Shown in pieces: positions 33,573 through 55,463 of a stretch of 64,000 bases of DNA (its first letter is position 1; each line of letters starts with the position of its first letter). Position numbers and translations under genes: made by a program. This DNA is from Phyto melanocephala (lineage: Eukaryota > Arthropoda > Insecta > Diptera > Rhinophoridae), in assembly GCA_941918925.1 (NCBI GenBank), contig OW799233.1:7370001-7434000 (forward strand). Direction: 5' to 3'. Below the pieces are notes generated by a model, which saw nothing but the letters and a program-made list of their open reading frames with translations, was not told the DNA's origin and did not search any database.

Positions 33573-35510
33573 AAAACTATTAGATGTAATGTCAACTTTT
33601 TTTTTTTCGTTTGCTGTCGTTTGAATGTCATGAATCCAAGATCACTGTTAAAAAGCTTAGTTTTTCGTCCAAATCTCTGTTTAAATAAATATTAGTTTTA
33701 TATCTACAGAAATTTCGTTCATTATACGAAACTCTTATTTTATTATGAATTTATGAATTAAATTAAATAATTTGAACATAAATATTTATAATTAAATTTA
33801 AATAAGAAACGCATGTTCTTGTCTAATTTATTACCCTATAGCTTTGGTTATTTGCTTCTAATTTGTAACACAAGTGTTTATTCTAACAAATCTCTTTCAT
33901 TTTGCTCTTTTTTTACTACAGGTGACTAACAATATATTATTTTAAATAAATTCTCTCTTTTATTTAATGTTGCAAAAATGAAAAGAGAACTATGTACATG
34001 TTTTTCGCATTTTTTATTTTTATTTTTTTTTTTCTTAAGGCTGTTTTCGGCTTTTTTCTACTACTATTAGTGCAAAATTTTCATTCTTTAGTTCAAAAGT
34101 ATCGGTGCGCGAGTAAATACCGCATCCTATATTCAATATTCTTAAAAAGATGAAAGAACAAACAAATATTTGCCAGTGTAGTATTTAATAAATAGTGTGT
34201 ATGAGAGATTAACGCGTTTTTAATTAATTTTTTTATATAAGATTTTATATATTCATATACATATGTACATATATGTTCGTATGTACATATACATATGTAC
34301 ATACATATATGTATACAAATACCGAACAACAAAAAATATGTATATGCACTTCCTAAGATTGAATATGAATGCTTGTAAAATTCTCAATAAAAATTATTGA
34401 TTTATTTTTATTGTTTCTTAAACAAACAAAAAATACGTAAGAAAATCTAAAATAAAAAATATATACATACATACATACACATGTATCTACTTGCAACCTT
34501 GAACTATTGCATTCTACATAACAATAATGGAAAATTTGGAAACATACATCCTAACTACTACTCCACACTTTTTGCGTAAAGCGATAGGCGAGGCCAGGAG
34601 GTGACTATAATTATGATGATAATGACAGCGTGTTAATAATCCTAACAGAACCGTTTCATATCATTGTTTACAAAAGAAAAGTCATTAACAAAAAACCGCT
34701 CACATCCGTTATCTTTAAATGCACTCATATGCCATTCTCGATGTCTTTTGTATTCTGATACGTTTGTTTTTGTGGAATTATCTTAATTTTGTTCTTGTTC
34801 CTTTAAGTTTAGGCCTCACATTTAACAAACAGAATGTTGCACTTTCTTTTTTTTATTGTTTTTGTTTTTGAGAATTTAGCTACTTTCACTAAACAATCAG
34901 TTCATACATACATATGTGTGTAGGTGTTATTTTAGTTAAATCATAAAATACCCATCCAACGCAAATTATTGGATTTTCAGATTTTTGTTTCATTATATAA
35001 ACACGAAAAGGGTGTCAATGGCGATGTTTTTTTATACACTACACACATATGTACATGTATTTAAGATTGAAGTGGCTTTTATTAAGATGTACCTACTCTT
35101 TAAAATTTTGCAAAATAACACAATAAACTTTCTGTTTTTGTAGTTGTTGTTCTCAAGATTTTGTTATTACTACATTGAGCATGTATGTCAATTAAAAAAA
35201 AATTTATTATTTGTATAGAAAAATAATAACTTATAAACAAATTCTTATTTAAAATTTAAACAACAGTTTTTCCAAGTTCCATGTACTTCAAAACTTTATT
35301 AGTTTCTGTTCTTATTTATCTACTATTTTTACAAATTCTCAAAAATTATTATTTCTTAAAAATATACACATAAAACAACAATTTCATAGACTTTTTATTA
35401 AAATATAAGGACTAAACTCTTAAAAATAATTAACATGAAAGAAATCATTTGTGAAAATTCAAATAATATGTTAAATTCTAATTTTACCAATTAAATATAA
35501 TATATGTATA
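33573..35510. other. Intergenic DNA, no supported gene
   Basis: AT-rich. Bases 34253-34318 are a palindromic (TATG/CATA) microsatellite. Bases 34560-34720 are less AT-rich ('aagcgataggcgaggccaggaggtgac' at about 34580-34606) and might be a conserved non-coding element. No coding frame is credible. Confidence 0.4.
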
Positions 35511-35512
35511 CC

Positions 35513-36200
35513 ACAGGGTGGTCCAACCAAAATGCATGATGTTAAGTGTAAATAAAATAAAAATTTTTCAGAGAATTGTCTTAATACTTGTTATTATGAT
35601 TGAACAATATATATGACAATTTTGTGTAGAGAAAAATATCGGCCAAATGCTCGCTACGACATCGGTGGCATACTTCTATTCGATATTCCATATACTTGGC
35701 ATATTAACATACTTTGTTTTTCAATATTCCCAAAGAAAGAAGTGAAGAAAGAAGAACGAAATAAAATAACACTGCTATCAAATTTCTCGCGCAAAAGAGC
35801 CATTGTTTGAACCACATATCGGCCAGGTCCATGTTCTAAATTTCTGGCTCCAAGATGTTCGTTATCATCTCGCAATAGCGAACACCATTCACGGTTATTG
35901 CTTAGACGACATCATTTTCGAAGAAATACGGCTCGATGACGCCGCCAGGCCATAAATAGCACCAAACAATCACATGTGTTTTTCACTTTTACTACAGAGA
36001 GACAATTCTCTCGATTGTGGGCACATTTGGTCGATTACGCTGACCAAAAAAATCATTTTCATTTAAACGCCCATTTTCGTAAAAGTTTTTAACAATCGTA
36101 ACGCAGTTGTGTACCTCTCCAAGGATGAGTTTGCCAAACACTGAAACAAAGAAATACCAAATTAAGTTGAGCATTGACATTAAGGTGTGACTCACAATTA
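35513..36200 (-). pseudogene. Decayed Tc1/mariner transposase copy
   Basis: Read on the minus strand, fragments appear in the correct order. There is an N-terminal piece with IVKNFYENG and RNRPNVPTIERIV of the helix-turn-helix region (about 36150-36010). A catalytic-domain piece with WCYLWPGG and EPYFFEND, then TVNGVRYCEMITN (about 35970-35840), follows. A short ALLREKFDSS piece comes last. At least two in-frame stops occur in the middle piece, and the QQDGATCH segment is deleted. The left end (35513-35532) reads CAGGGTGGTCCAACCAAAAT, a terminal repeat shared with 46957-46978. It is the same superfamily as 19607-20526 but with different ends. No opposite terminal repeat was found. Confidence 0.75.
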
Positions 36201-36278
36201 ACGTCGTCCTTTTTTTCTAGCTCATTTTTAGCTTAGCTATGCTAGTTAGTAATATAGTATCCAACAAAAATTAAAAAA

Positions 36279-36978
36279 ACATGTAACAGTGCTATATTCG
36301 GCCGTGCTGAATCTTATATACCCTTCACAACGTGTAGTCATGCAATAACAATTGTTTGTATGTATCACCATTCATCTCATATAAAATACGTACATATGTA
36401 TCTACTGGTTAGAATAAATGTCGCATCAAATCCCAGCTGAGCCAAAAAAATTTTATTTTATTTAATATATTATTTATATTTTATTATTTTTTTTTTATAT
36501 TTTTAAAAAATGTTTGTAAATTTTTTTTTAATTTTTTTTTTTTGTAATTTTTTTTATTATTTTTTATTTTTAATATATTTTTTTTTTGTAATTTTTTTTT
36601 TGCATGTTTTTTATATGTATGTATATATGTATGTTGTTGTTGTAATTGTGAAAAGAAACGAGGTGGTCGTGGTTTTTTGCTCATATCTCAGAAAGTTATG
36701 GGGCGATTGTGCTGAATTTCAATAGCGATTCATTCCTGGATATTTCCAAGAGATTAATACTATATACAGACCTGAGGAACATATAGTTGCTTCTAAAAGT
36801 TGATTTCAACCAACACACGGGCAGACGGACAGACGGTCAGGGCTTAATCGACTCCTCTATTCATAAGCTTTCAGAAAATATATACTTTATGGGGTCGGAA
36901 ATGAAAATTGTAGAAATTACAAACGGAATGACAAAGCTATATATATCCTTGTGCACCACAGGTGAAGGGTATAAAAAT
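36279..36978 (+). repeat. Family A repeat, full-length
   Basis: Begins 'catgtaacagtgctatattcggccgtgctgaatc' (one hairpin mismatch) and ends 'caccacaggtgaagggtataaaaa'. It belongs to the CACCACAGGTG 3'-end subfamily, as do 21914-22692 and 26901-27217. Confidence 0.85.
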
Positions 36979-37246
36979 AGTTTTATCCAATTTCAGATGA
37001 ATTAAAAAAAGTAGGCGTGGTAAATTTTTCTTTCCGTAAAAACTTAAGTTGGTTTATAAAAAACATTTAAAAAATAATAATTAACGAATTGATATCGAGA
37101 AGTATTGTATTAAATCGTTCTTGAGGCTGCCTGAGAAGTGCAAAACTCTAAAGGCAAATTTCTGTGTCAAAACAACATGCAGCTGAATTTCTTAGATATT
37201 GTAAAATATCTGATAATATATGACAGGTGTTTTTTTATAGAGGCGG

Positions 37247-37450
37247 AGGGCCATTATTACAACTTGCCTTTAGTTAAAGGTAGGATTTTTTGTGCATTAT
37301 TACAACTTCCATTTTTTGTTGTAATTATTGTTAACCATAATAATATTTAATGAAAAACAAAATTATAAATGAAGGATTTATAATGCAAAGTCATTTATCG
37401 GTGCGACAAATTCCTGCCTTTAACTAACGGCAAGTTGTAATAATGGCCCT
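37247..37450. mobile_element. ~204-bp foldback MITE
   Basis: Arms of about 46 bp begin AGGGCCATTATTACAACTTG and end with its reverse complement at 37450, differing at a few positions. The two arms share the 'tttagttaaagg' core. No coding frame or clear target duplication is visible. Confidence 0.75.
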
Positions 37451-37929
37451 AACTCTTATAAACTTAAAACTATACTAATTGCGAAGAAACTGCCTAATTT
37501 AAATCTGTGAGTAACATTTCCTCTAGAGTATGAACATTTTTTCCTAACTACATACATATATGGATGAAATTTATTTTCTCTATATTTTAAATAGATTCAA
37601 AATTGCTTGTAATAATATTATTCATTATATCGTAGGCATTAATCGTTGTAGTATAATATTATATGTATAACTCAAATTAAATCCTTGATGACGACTGATG
37701 TTGATTACTCATCTAAATATATCCCTGCATAAAATGATTTATACATTTTTGATACAATATTTTAAAGACACAGTACGACCCGTTCTAGTTTAAAATGCGG
37801 AAATTGCTTTATACAAATACCGAACACTTTATGATTCTCAGGCATAAACTTCTTTATTAATGCCATTAGTACTTAGAACGTTCGTAAAATTTTATGTAAT
37901 TTCGATCGAAAACGTACAACTTTATTTTT

Positions 37930-38527
37930 ATATCTTTTACACAGGAGTGCAAAAGGGTACAAGTATATAAGTTTCCGTTTGTAATTTCTACAATAATTAT
38001 TATAGATCCTATAAAGTATTTATAAATTGATTAAGTTAAATCCGTATGTGCGTGTGTATGTCGAAATTAACTTTTTAACTCCCCAAGTATACTTCAGACT
38101 CTTTATTGGTATTATTAGAAAGTTTTCGAGAATTTTGCGATTGAAAATCAGTTATTTGTGCACATTACCAGCTGATATATGAGCAAAAGAACATGATTGC
38201 CCCTGTTTTATACCTAAAAAAAAAATCATATTTTGCAGCTGTAATGGAACTACCTGCAAAGTTTGTTATGTTTTTATAAAATATGTGTCTTTGGCAACAT
38301 TTACAGAAAATCTTGGTCTAAAGGGTTAATTACCGACAAAAATATCGGCGAAAAATTTTTTGGAAAAAAATAAATTAATTGATAAAGAATTGTCGATTTT
38401 CTTAATAATGTTTGGCCACAGTTGCACCATATAATTGTCAGTTATGGCCATTACATGATGCGTTACATTACAAACTATGTGAAGGGTGTATAAGATTCGG
38501 CACAGCTGAATAAAGCGCTCTTACTTG
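37930..38527 (-). repeat. Family A repeat, reverse, diverged
   Basis: Starts 'tatcttttacacaggagtgcaaaagggtac', a decayed reverse 3' end, and finishes 'gtgaagggtgtataagattcggcacagctgaataaagcgctcttacttg'. It is more diverged than the other copies and probably an older insertion. Confidence 0.65.
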
Positions 38528-48439
<9,912 letters not shown>

Positions 48440-49201
48440 ATATTTAGTAAATGAGAATCTTTGCTTGGCAAAGTCTTTAATGATCAAAAATTTTATTAGC
48501 ATTGCTTAAATACATGTATTCTAATAAAATATAATAATTAATAATAAATATATAACATAATATTATCATATAGAAACATATTTACATGCTTATATAAATA
48601 AATATGTAAGTAACACATAATTGGGATATTCAAAAAGTGTGCTCTTATGTCGCATAGTCGTGCTGTGATAATTTTTCAAAATTTAACATTATGACAATAC
48701 AACATAGCATAGCATACTTTGTGAATACCCTAAATGCATTTGCACTTTGAAGTCATTTCAATGACTCATTTTTTAATTTATTTAATTTGCAAAAAAAAAA
48801 GAAAAAAAAACAACGATGTACTGAAAACTAGCTCTATTTATGTGTTTTGCAAAATTTTAAGGAAAGTTGAATCGGTTATGATGTGTAAAACGTATATATA
48901 TTTCAAACAAATGTTGTATAAAAGATCTAAAAAACTTTGTTTTTTCCTTTTTAATTATTTTAAAGATAATTTTCTTAATAAAAATATATATTTATTTTCA
49001 TTTAAAAAAAAACAGTATCATTTGTGTAGCTTGTCCGATTTTCCATTTTAGCCACTGTATATAATTATTTAACATTTTTCAAAGTACAAAAAATGGTATT
49101 TAAAATATTTATAGAAATATTTTGAGAGTTTTTGCAAGAAAGTTCCGACATTTTAAATGAGATAAAAATACTATATTATAATAAAATTATTTATTATTTT
49201 A
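48440..49201. other. Convergent 3' region between HEATR5B and Pbp95
   Basis: Two genes end toward each other. AATAAA overlaps the HEATR5B stop (48435-48440) and recurs at 48523-48528. TTTATT (minus-strand AATAAA) occurs about 10 bp past the Pbp95 stop. No further gene is seen. Confidence 0.5.
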
Positions 49202-51743
49202 TTAAGTTAATATAATTGTTTCATATTCAGTTTTAATATTTTCCATAATCTGACTACTTTCATTTTTCTTGTCTGTAGTTTGGGTTTCCTTTTTACCATA
49301 GAGTCGTTGTTTTTTGACAGGGTTCGTTTCCATTTCATCCATAGGTTTTATACCAAACATGCCAGGATTCAAACGACTTAATAGAGCTGTTGAATAAAAA
49401 AGCGAACGTAAACGTTCACGAAATTGTCCAATATAATAACTTGTCTCAGTTTCTTCACTTAGGTGGTGTTCATTAGGAAAATTTGTCGTATTACATGCGG
49501 TGTGAATGCATAAGGCCCGAAATCCCATTGCTGTAGACCAATTTGGGGCCAACAGTTGAAAATGATTCGTTGTAAACGATTTTCCATGACCACTTCTGAT
49601 ATCTTGCTTAATATTTTCGGGTATGTTGGAATCAAATTGATAGTTTTCTAGCAAAACGGGTATTTGAGAATTCAGTGCTGACAATGCAAACGAGAAGTTT
49701 TCGTCTTTTATTTGTACGTTATCGCAGGGATGTTGATTTATTTTAAAATTGTAGGCATACTTAAAATAATTATAATTATTCAAACCATTTATTTTTAATT
49801 GTTTTACATAGGGCTTTTTCAAATTTTTTTTTCGTTGAGTATCGGTTGATTTTCTTTTAGTTGGTAACTTTATAATCGTTTGAGTATTTTGCACAACTGG
49901 TTGTGTTTGTTGTGTAACTGGTAGTATATATAATGGCCTTTGTTGTACATTTTCCTCAATTGGTTGTATTTTTTCTGGAGGTTGTTTCACCTCTTCTTTG
50001 ACGCCCTCTGATTTCTTTTCTTTTCGAATTTTCTTTTCTTTAGTCGGTTTCTTAGATTTTACAAGATTTGTAACTTTATTTTTTTTCGTTTTCCTAATTT
50101 TTCCACTTTTAGTTTTTTCTGTGTTATGTAATTCTTTTTCTTCGTCATTTGTATTTGAGGATAATTGGTCAATTTTGTTTTTCCAATTTTCCGTATCTAC
50201 TACCGTCACCGATTTTTTCTTCACTTTCTTTCTTTGTATATTCTCTATGCTACAATCAGGATACTTTTCCATATTTTTTTTAATAGTAAAAAAGCGTGTG
50301 CGGCAACTTGTGCGCGTATGTTTCTCTTCAAAAAATCGTTCACAATCTGTCCACGCTTTAATACCATTTTCAGTTACAAAGTTTAATAATTTAATATCAT
50401 CCTCTAAAGACCATGGCTTTTTTTTATGGCGCTTAGATAAAACATTATTGTAATGACCACGCAATTGCACCAATGAACGATTAGGAAATAGTGTACGTGG
50501 TATACATTTAAAATTTGTTCCATATTCTTTAACAGCAGCTATCAAAAGAAGGTCTTCTTCAGGTGTAAATGGTGCTGTTTTTTTATAAGTAAAAAAAAAA
50601 TTACAAATAAAATAAATTATTTAAGTCCAAAAAAAAAATTGTAAAATTCTTTATTTGATTTAAAAAATACATACAGTTATGCAATATGCCTGGATTAAGT
50701 GTATAATTGTAACGAGTATGTAGTGTAGTTTTAGCTCGATTTGGAAAATATTTGCACACATTGCCCCAATTTACAACGCCATTTATATTATTTTTAGCGA
50801 TAACTTCTAAAAGTAATTTATCATCTTCTTTTTTCCACTTAGTGTAAGTCTCGGTCGTCGTTTGGCAAGGATTACTTTTATATTGAACAAAACACTAAAA
50901 GTTAAATTACAAAAATATTTAGTTAGATAGATACCTACTTGTTTTTAAAGAAATGTAAATTCAAAAATGTATACCTGAAAATCAGACCTTTGACCAACTT
51001 CCTTCGCTATAGCTTGCCAATTTTGATATCCATACTTTTTGGCAGTTTCCAAGAGTTTGTGATTTTCTTCTTCAGTCCATACAGTACGTTTTAACGAAGG
51101 GTGAAGGAATAAATTCCAAATAGCCTCACAAGATTTAGCTGAATGGCGTTGAATTAAGTTAAAGCTAGATATTTGTTCCCAATCAATACTAAAATCCTTC
51201 GGAACCATATTTAAAAGTTTTGACAATTTCTCGCTATCAATTTCTTTATTTTTCTTATATTGTTTTTTAGACGATTGTGTCATATAATCGACTATCTATA
51301 AGGTAGATAATAATCGTTTAGTCTTTATCCAGTTTTAAATATAAACAATTTATTACCTGTTCCTTAATACCTAATATAATACTTTTTTTATCGATCGTAG
51401 ACCAGACATGTTTTGCTTTCAAGTTCAGATCCATTGGAAACAATTCGTTTTCCATTTTCCTGTCTTCATAATCTTGATTGTTTGGGCAATTGCGACAACT
51501 AATATCTTTGAAAAACATATTTCCCTTTAAGTAAAAGGTGCCACCTTTCAAGTAAGCACCTTTTATTCCAATACCTCTTCTTCGCCTCACACTTGCCTGT
51601 TTTAGTAAGAGTTCATTTACATTATAAATATCTTTGACATTTAACAATAGCTTCTCCAGATTTTCTCTCATTTCTAGCAGTTGGTATTGCATTCGACGAT
51701 TTAGAATCAATGTTTCTTCCAAATTAGTTTTAGTATTTGCCAT
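49202..51743 (-). CDS. Pbp95: SNAPC4/Pbp95, Myb subunit of the snRNA-activating complex
   Basis: Minus-strand exons are 51743-51357, 51295-50975, 50894-50675 and 50574-49202, giving 766 residues. SNAPc binds the proximal sequence element of snRNA genes for both RNA polymerase II and III; this subunit supplies the Myb DNA-binding repeats. Residues 1-129 form a Leu/Lys/Arg-rich N-terminal part. Exon 2 carries the half repeat (SIDWEQIS..) and a Myb repeat starting RTVWTEEENHKLL. Exon 3 carries WKKEDDKLLLEV..VNWGNVCKYF. Exon 4 starts with PFTPEEDLLLIAAV and then KPWSLEDDIKLLNFV. A Lys-rich linker follows, then a conserved-looking tail ending around LSRLNPGMFG. Introns sit between Myb repeats, and all junctions keep frame. 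It is convergent with HEATR5B and divergent from UBAP1. Confidence 0.9.
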
Positions 51744-52388
51744 AATTGCTAGTATAAATAATTTACAATAAAAATTGCTCCTAACAACTTTTAGTTTTAG
51801 TATAAATTATTCAAAAATAAAACAATAACAATCGACTAGGGCAAACGCGTTTCATAAAAAAGTTTTATTTACTATTAACACAGTATTATTTATCTTTTTG
51901 TTTTTGTTAATTGATTCTTTTTAGTTTTTTTTTTTTTTTGTTTGTTAAAGTCTGATTATAGTTTTTGAATTAATTATAAAAATAAAACACAATCTTAAAC
52001 GAAATATCGTCTAATGAGATTAAATAATTTATATTTATTGTTTAAATTTTGTATAAAGTTCTATTGTGCGAGCCGTATTTTATAGTCAAAATTTTTATTG
52101 GAAATGGGTACATTTAACAAGGTACCCGTAACTGGTCAGTCGATTGTTTTTTTTTCTACTACCAATGTCATACTGTATATAAAACAAGTAAGAGCACTAT
52201 ATTTGTTTGGCTGTGCCGAATTTTTGATTCCCGTCACCAATTTTGATTATTTTTATAACACACAATTTATTTTTTTTTAACTGTACTCACTATGGAATAA
52301 TCTCTTTATACTAAATTATGTATTACTTTCTTTGTGTAACTTTGATTTGTTATTTACTAATTTTCTAAATTTAGTATTACAATGAAAC
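51744..52388. other. Pbp95 upstream region with family A fragment
   Basis: AT-rich 5' flank of Pbp95. A short family A 5' piece ('aacaagtaagagcactatatttg..gctgtgccgaatttttgattcccgtcacc') lies at about 52182-52240. No gene is supported. Confidence 0.5.
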
Positions 52389-52641
52389 CAAGGCGAATTT
52401 ATTTATCAGGTGGTGTTGACAACGCAGCTGATCTCCTTTTTTATTTGCAAAAATAATGACTGCATTGTCAAATATTATTTATGTTTACATAGATTACTCC
52501 TTCCCGCGCCAAAAAACACAAACAAAAACCATGTAGTTTTTTACACATCGATGTCGAAAGCAACAATAAAAAACCATGTTATTTTTTTTAATGTTGTATT
52601 TGTTGTAGAATTACCACCACCTGATAAATAAATTCGCCTTG
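52389..52641. mobile_element. 253-bp MITE with 27-bp TIRs and 8-bp duplication
   Basis: Perfect 27-bp terminal inverted repeats (52389-52415 and 52615-52641) begin CAAGGCGAATTTATTTATC. AATGAAAC occurs directly outside both ends (52381-52388 and 52642-52649), an exact 8-bp target duplication. Eight-bp duplications point to the hAT or P superfamilies. The open frame inside is not transposase-like. Confidence 0.88.
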
Positions 52642-53775
52642 AATGAAACCTTAAGTATTTCTACAATTGCAATCATACCACTGACACTTTTTTTTACTAA
52701 AATATTGTATTTTGTATTGAAAAGTCAAAAGTGTTTTACATATCGTTACATGTGAGTCTTTTATCAAAAAAACATGAGATTGACGAAACAGTTACATGTG
52801 TGACTTCGCCGTGGACTTAGCCACGAATAGAAAATAGTGTTCAAAAATCGAAGCAATAATATTAATTAAAACACCACAAATACCAATTTGTTTTCAGTCC
52901 GTACAACTTATTTTCTTATGATTGATAACAATACTTAGAATTATAAAAAAATTTTATAAATTTTATAAAGATATTAAATTGTACAAAAACCAATTATTGT
53001 ATTCACAAGGTGTTCTAAATTAAAATTTTTTAAAATAATAACAATAAAAAGTATGACTATTATGAACGACCCTTATTAACTAAGTGTGATATATAAAATA
53101 CTCCTCTCTGAATTTTTGTGATATCAATATTAAGCCCGGAGATACAGAGTTACCGATTTTACCCGTTTTTATCCGTAAACCGCTCGATGGATTTTGTGCA
53201 AACTTCACATAAACCATCTACTAAATAGTCCGAACAAAGTCTAAGCATTGGGTTCGGATAGGTGAGCCCGTTCTTGAGTTATAAAATTACAACGAAAAAA
53301 GACATTGATTTTCATAAACATATATAACAGATCTTTTTAACGAATATAGGCGACGGTTTTCAATTATTACAAACGGTTCGGCTTAGCAAATTCTTAGCCG
53401 ATCACCGCATGTATTTGAATAGTTATGATAACACAATCAACATGCTATACAGAGTTTTATTACATATTTACTTGAACAGAAATTTTTTTATTAATGTTAA
53501 AATCTTCGTACATTATATGAAAATTACAATTTTTTTTATGCATTAATATTAGCCATGACAAATCGCTAGAATTACAAAAATCGTATTTACAGCTATTCCC
53601 ATGATATGATGGAAAAATCATTTAATTAACAGCACTGGTAAGGTAACAAAAACTTTCCGAAGAAATAAAACTAATACTGGTAGATTTTTCTATACTTAAT
53701 TTTAATTTAATTTGATTCCTTACAAAATAAAAAGTGTTTTTATGTAAGTAAATACTGTGTCTGTTTGAAAACGTT
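52642..53775. other. UBAP1 upstream region
   Basis: AT-rich. Bases 53135-53290 ('agcccggagatacagagttaccg ... ccgctcgatggattttg ... ggttcggataggtgagcccg') are less AT-rich and read like an old dispersed repeat. No coding frame is credible. The UBAP1 promoter should lie near 53700, but no core motif stands out. Confidence 0.4.
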
Positions 53776-55463
53776 ATGTACAATGCCAATTACATGGATG
53801 GCGTACCAGTTAGGATAGCCGAAAAATATAAACCTCCACCTACCATATACAAATTGCCTCTATCTTTGGCTAACAAATTAAGTTTGGATGCAAACTATTA
53901 CCGGGATTGCCCAATGTTTTCATATGACTTGCAACTCGAAAAGAAGGCCTTGTCAAAGATAGAACAATGGAAACGTATACGACAGCAAAACAAAGAACTG
54001 AGAAGAGAGCGAATATCGAAAAGGGAAGAACATCGTAAACGGGAAAGTGAAGACAAACAAAAGAACCTTCTTTATAGCGTATCATATCCAAGTACGGATG
54101 ATCTTTCGTCGGAGGAAGATGAAAAAATTGAACTAGATAAACAATATGATGAAAATAAAGAAATTGCTGAATACAAAGAAACAGCGCCGCAAATTTGTGT
54201 GACGGAAACAATAAATAGCTTCCATAATATATTGCAACCGACAGTATTGTCTTGTAACAGTAACAAATCTAATAGCACCAATATTCCGCTCACACCTTTA
54301 GTTAAGTCAACGTTTGATAATAAATTATTAAATTCCTTTAACTACAAAGATTTCGAGGAAGATACCTCATCTCCCTTTGATAATATGGAATTGAAAACTA
54401 TCAATGACTTGGATGTATTGGCTCAAGTTTTACATAATACGCAAATAAAATCCCAATACGATGAAAAACGTAATGAAGATGTAGTTGAAGTACCTAGTGA
54501 TAATACAAATCAAAAACCTGTTGACTGCAATCTTGAGCAAAAGTTAAATCAAGAAATTAATACTGACTCGTTAAATGCAGCTGAAAACATTCCAAAGACT
54601 AACAAGAACTTACCTAAATTTAGCAGTGATTATAATTCTACTCAAGAAGTATTTCTTGAGCTCAAGTGTAATCGTCTAACATTTGAATCTGCAATGCACT
54701 ACAACGACAACTTGCCTGCTTCTACTCCGATCACTATATCGCCTAATCACCAATATAATGGTTTAAATTGTACGAATGAATATAATGATTTTTCGTCAAA
54801 TCGTATCCATAATAGAAATAACATTGTTTCGGAAAGTCCTCAGCCATGTAGATTACAAGCGGTTACTGAAGACAAAGAGGCCAAATCAAAAAGTGTGCCG
54901 AATATTTTAAAAGAACTACAAGATGAAATACGAAACTCGGAAATTAGGAGATATAGAAATTGTAGTTATAAAATAAAAGAATCTAGTAAAATTTATGGTA
55001 TGTATATCCACAATAAAGTCGATTATTTCAATTTTTTTTTTTTTGGTAACAGAGTAAATTTAAAAAGAATTTAAATGTTTTCTAATTTAGATGCTTGTTC
55101 CGTAAATGCAAGAACAATAACTAATAACACTGAAATTGAAGATACATTAAGTCATATGGATAGTAAAGCGAAAGAACTAGTTGAAAAAATTAGTGCAATG
55201 GGATTTCCGCTTAAACGTGTAGCGAGAATTGTTCATCTTTTAGGTGCAGATGACAAGAAGGTTAATTTTTGATATACAAACATATACATATGTACATACT
55301 AAATACAAAATTTTTTTTACAATTTTGTTTTACCTAGGTTATTGAACATCTAATACCACTAAGTGAACTTGTGGATTTGGGATTCGAGGAAAGCAAAATA
55401 TCTGAAGCTTTAATACGCAATGAAAATAACAAAAATAAAGCTTTAGACGATTTAATTTCATAA
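53776..55463 (+). CDS. UBAP1: UBAP1-type ESCRT-I subunit
   Basis: Exons 53776-54997, 55091-55260 and 55338-55463 give 505 residues, the same length class as human UBAP1 (502). UBAP1 is an ESCRT-I component that carries ubiquitinated membrane proteins to multivesicular endosomes. The N-terminus has the UMA-type segment (YMDGVPVRIAEKYKPPP, then SYDLQLEKKAL), followed by a charged coiled-coil-like stretch. The mid-protein motif SPFDNMELKTINDL (about residue 200) matches a conserved UBAP1 patch. The C-terminus forms the ubiquitin-binding UBA array: AKELVEKISAMGFPLKRVARIV, then LVDLGFEESKISEALIRN. The long Asn/Ser-rich middle is not conserved. The exon 1/2 junction joins a split GAT codon. The exon 2 donor is GTTAAT, weak at +3. 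Confidence 0.88.

Noticed and set aside
34253..34318. Long palindrome of TATG/CATA repeats
   Set aside because: It is a self-complementary microsatellite, a common product of slippage in fly DNA.
49998..50453. Plus-strand frame of 151 codons opposite Pbp95
   Set aside because: It is the antisense of the Lys-rich linker of Pbp95, giving an artificial Phe-rich translation.
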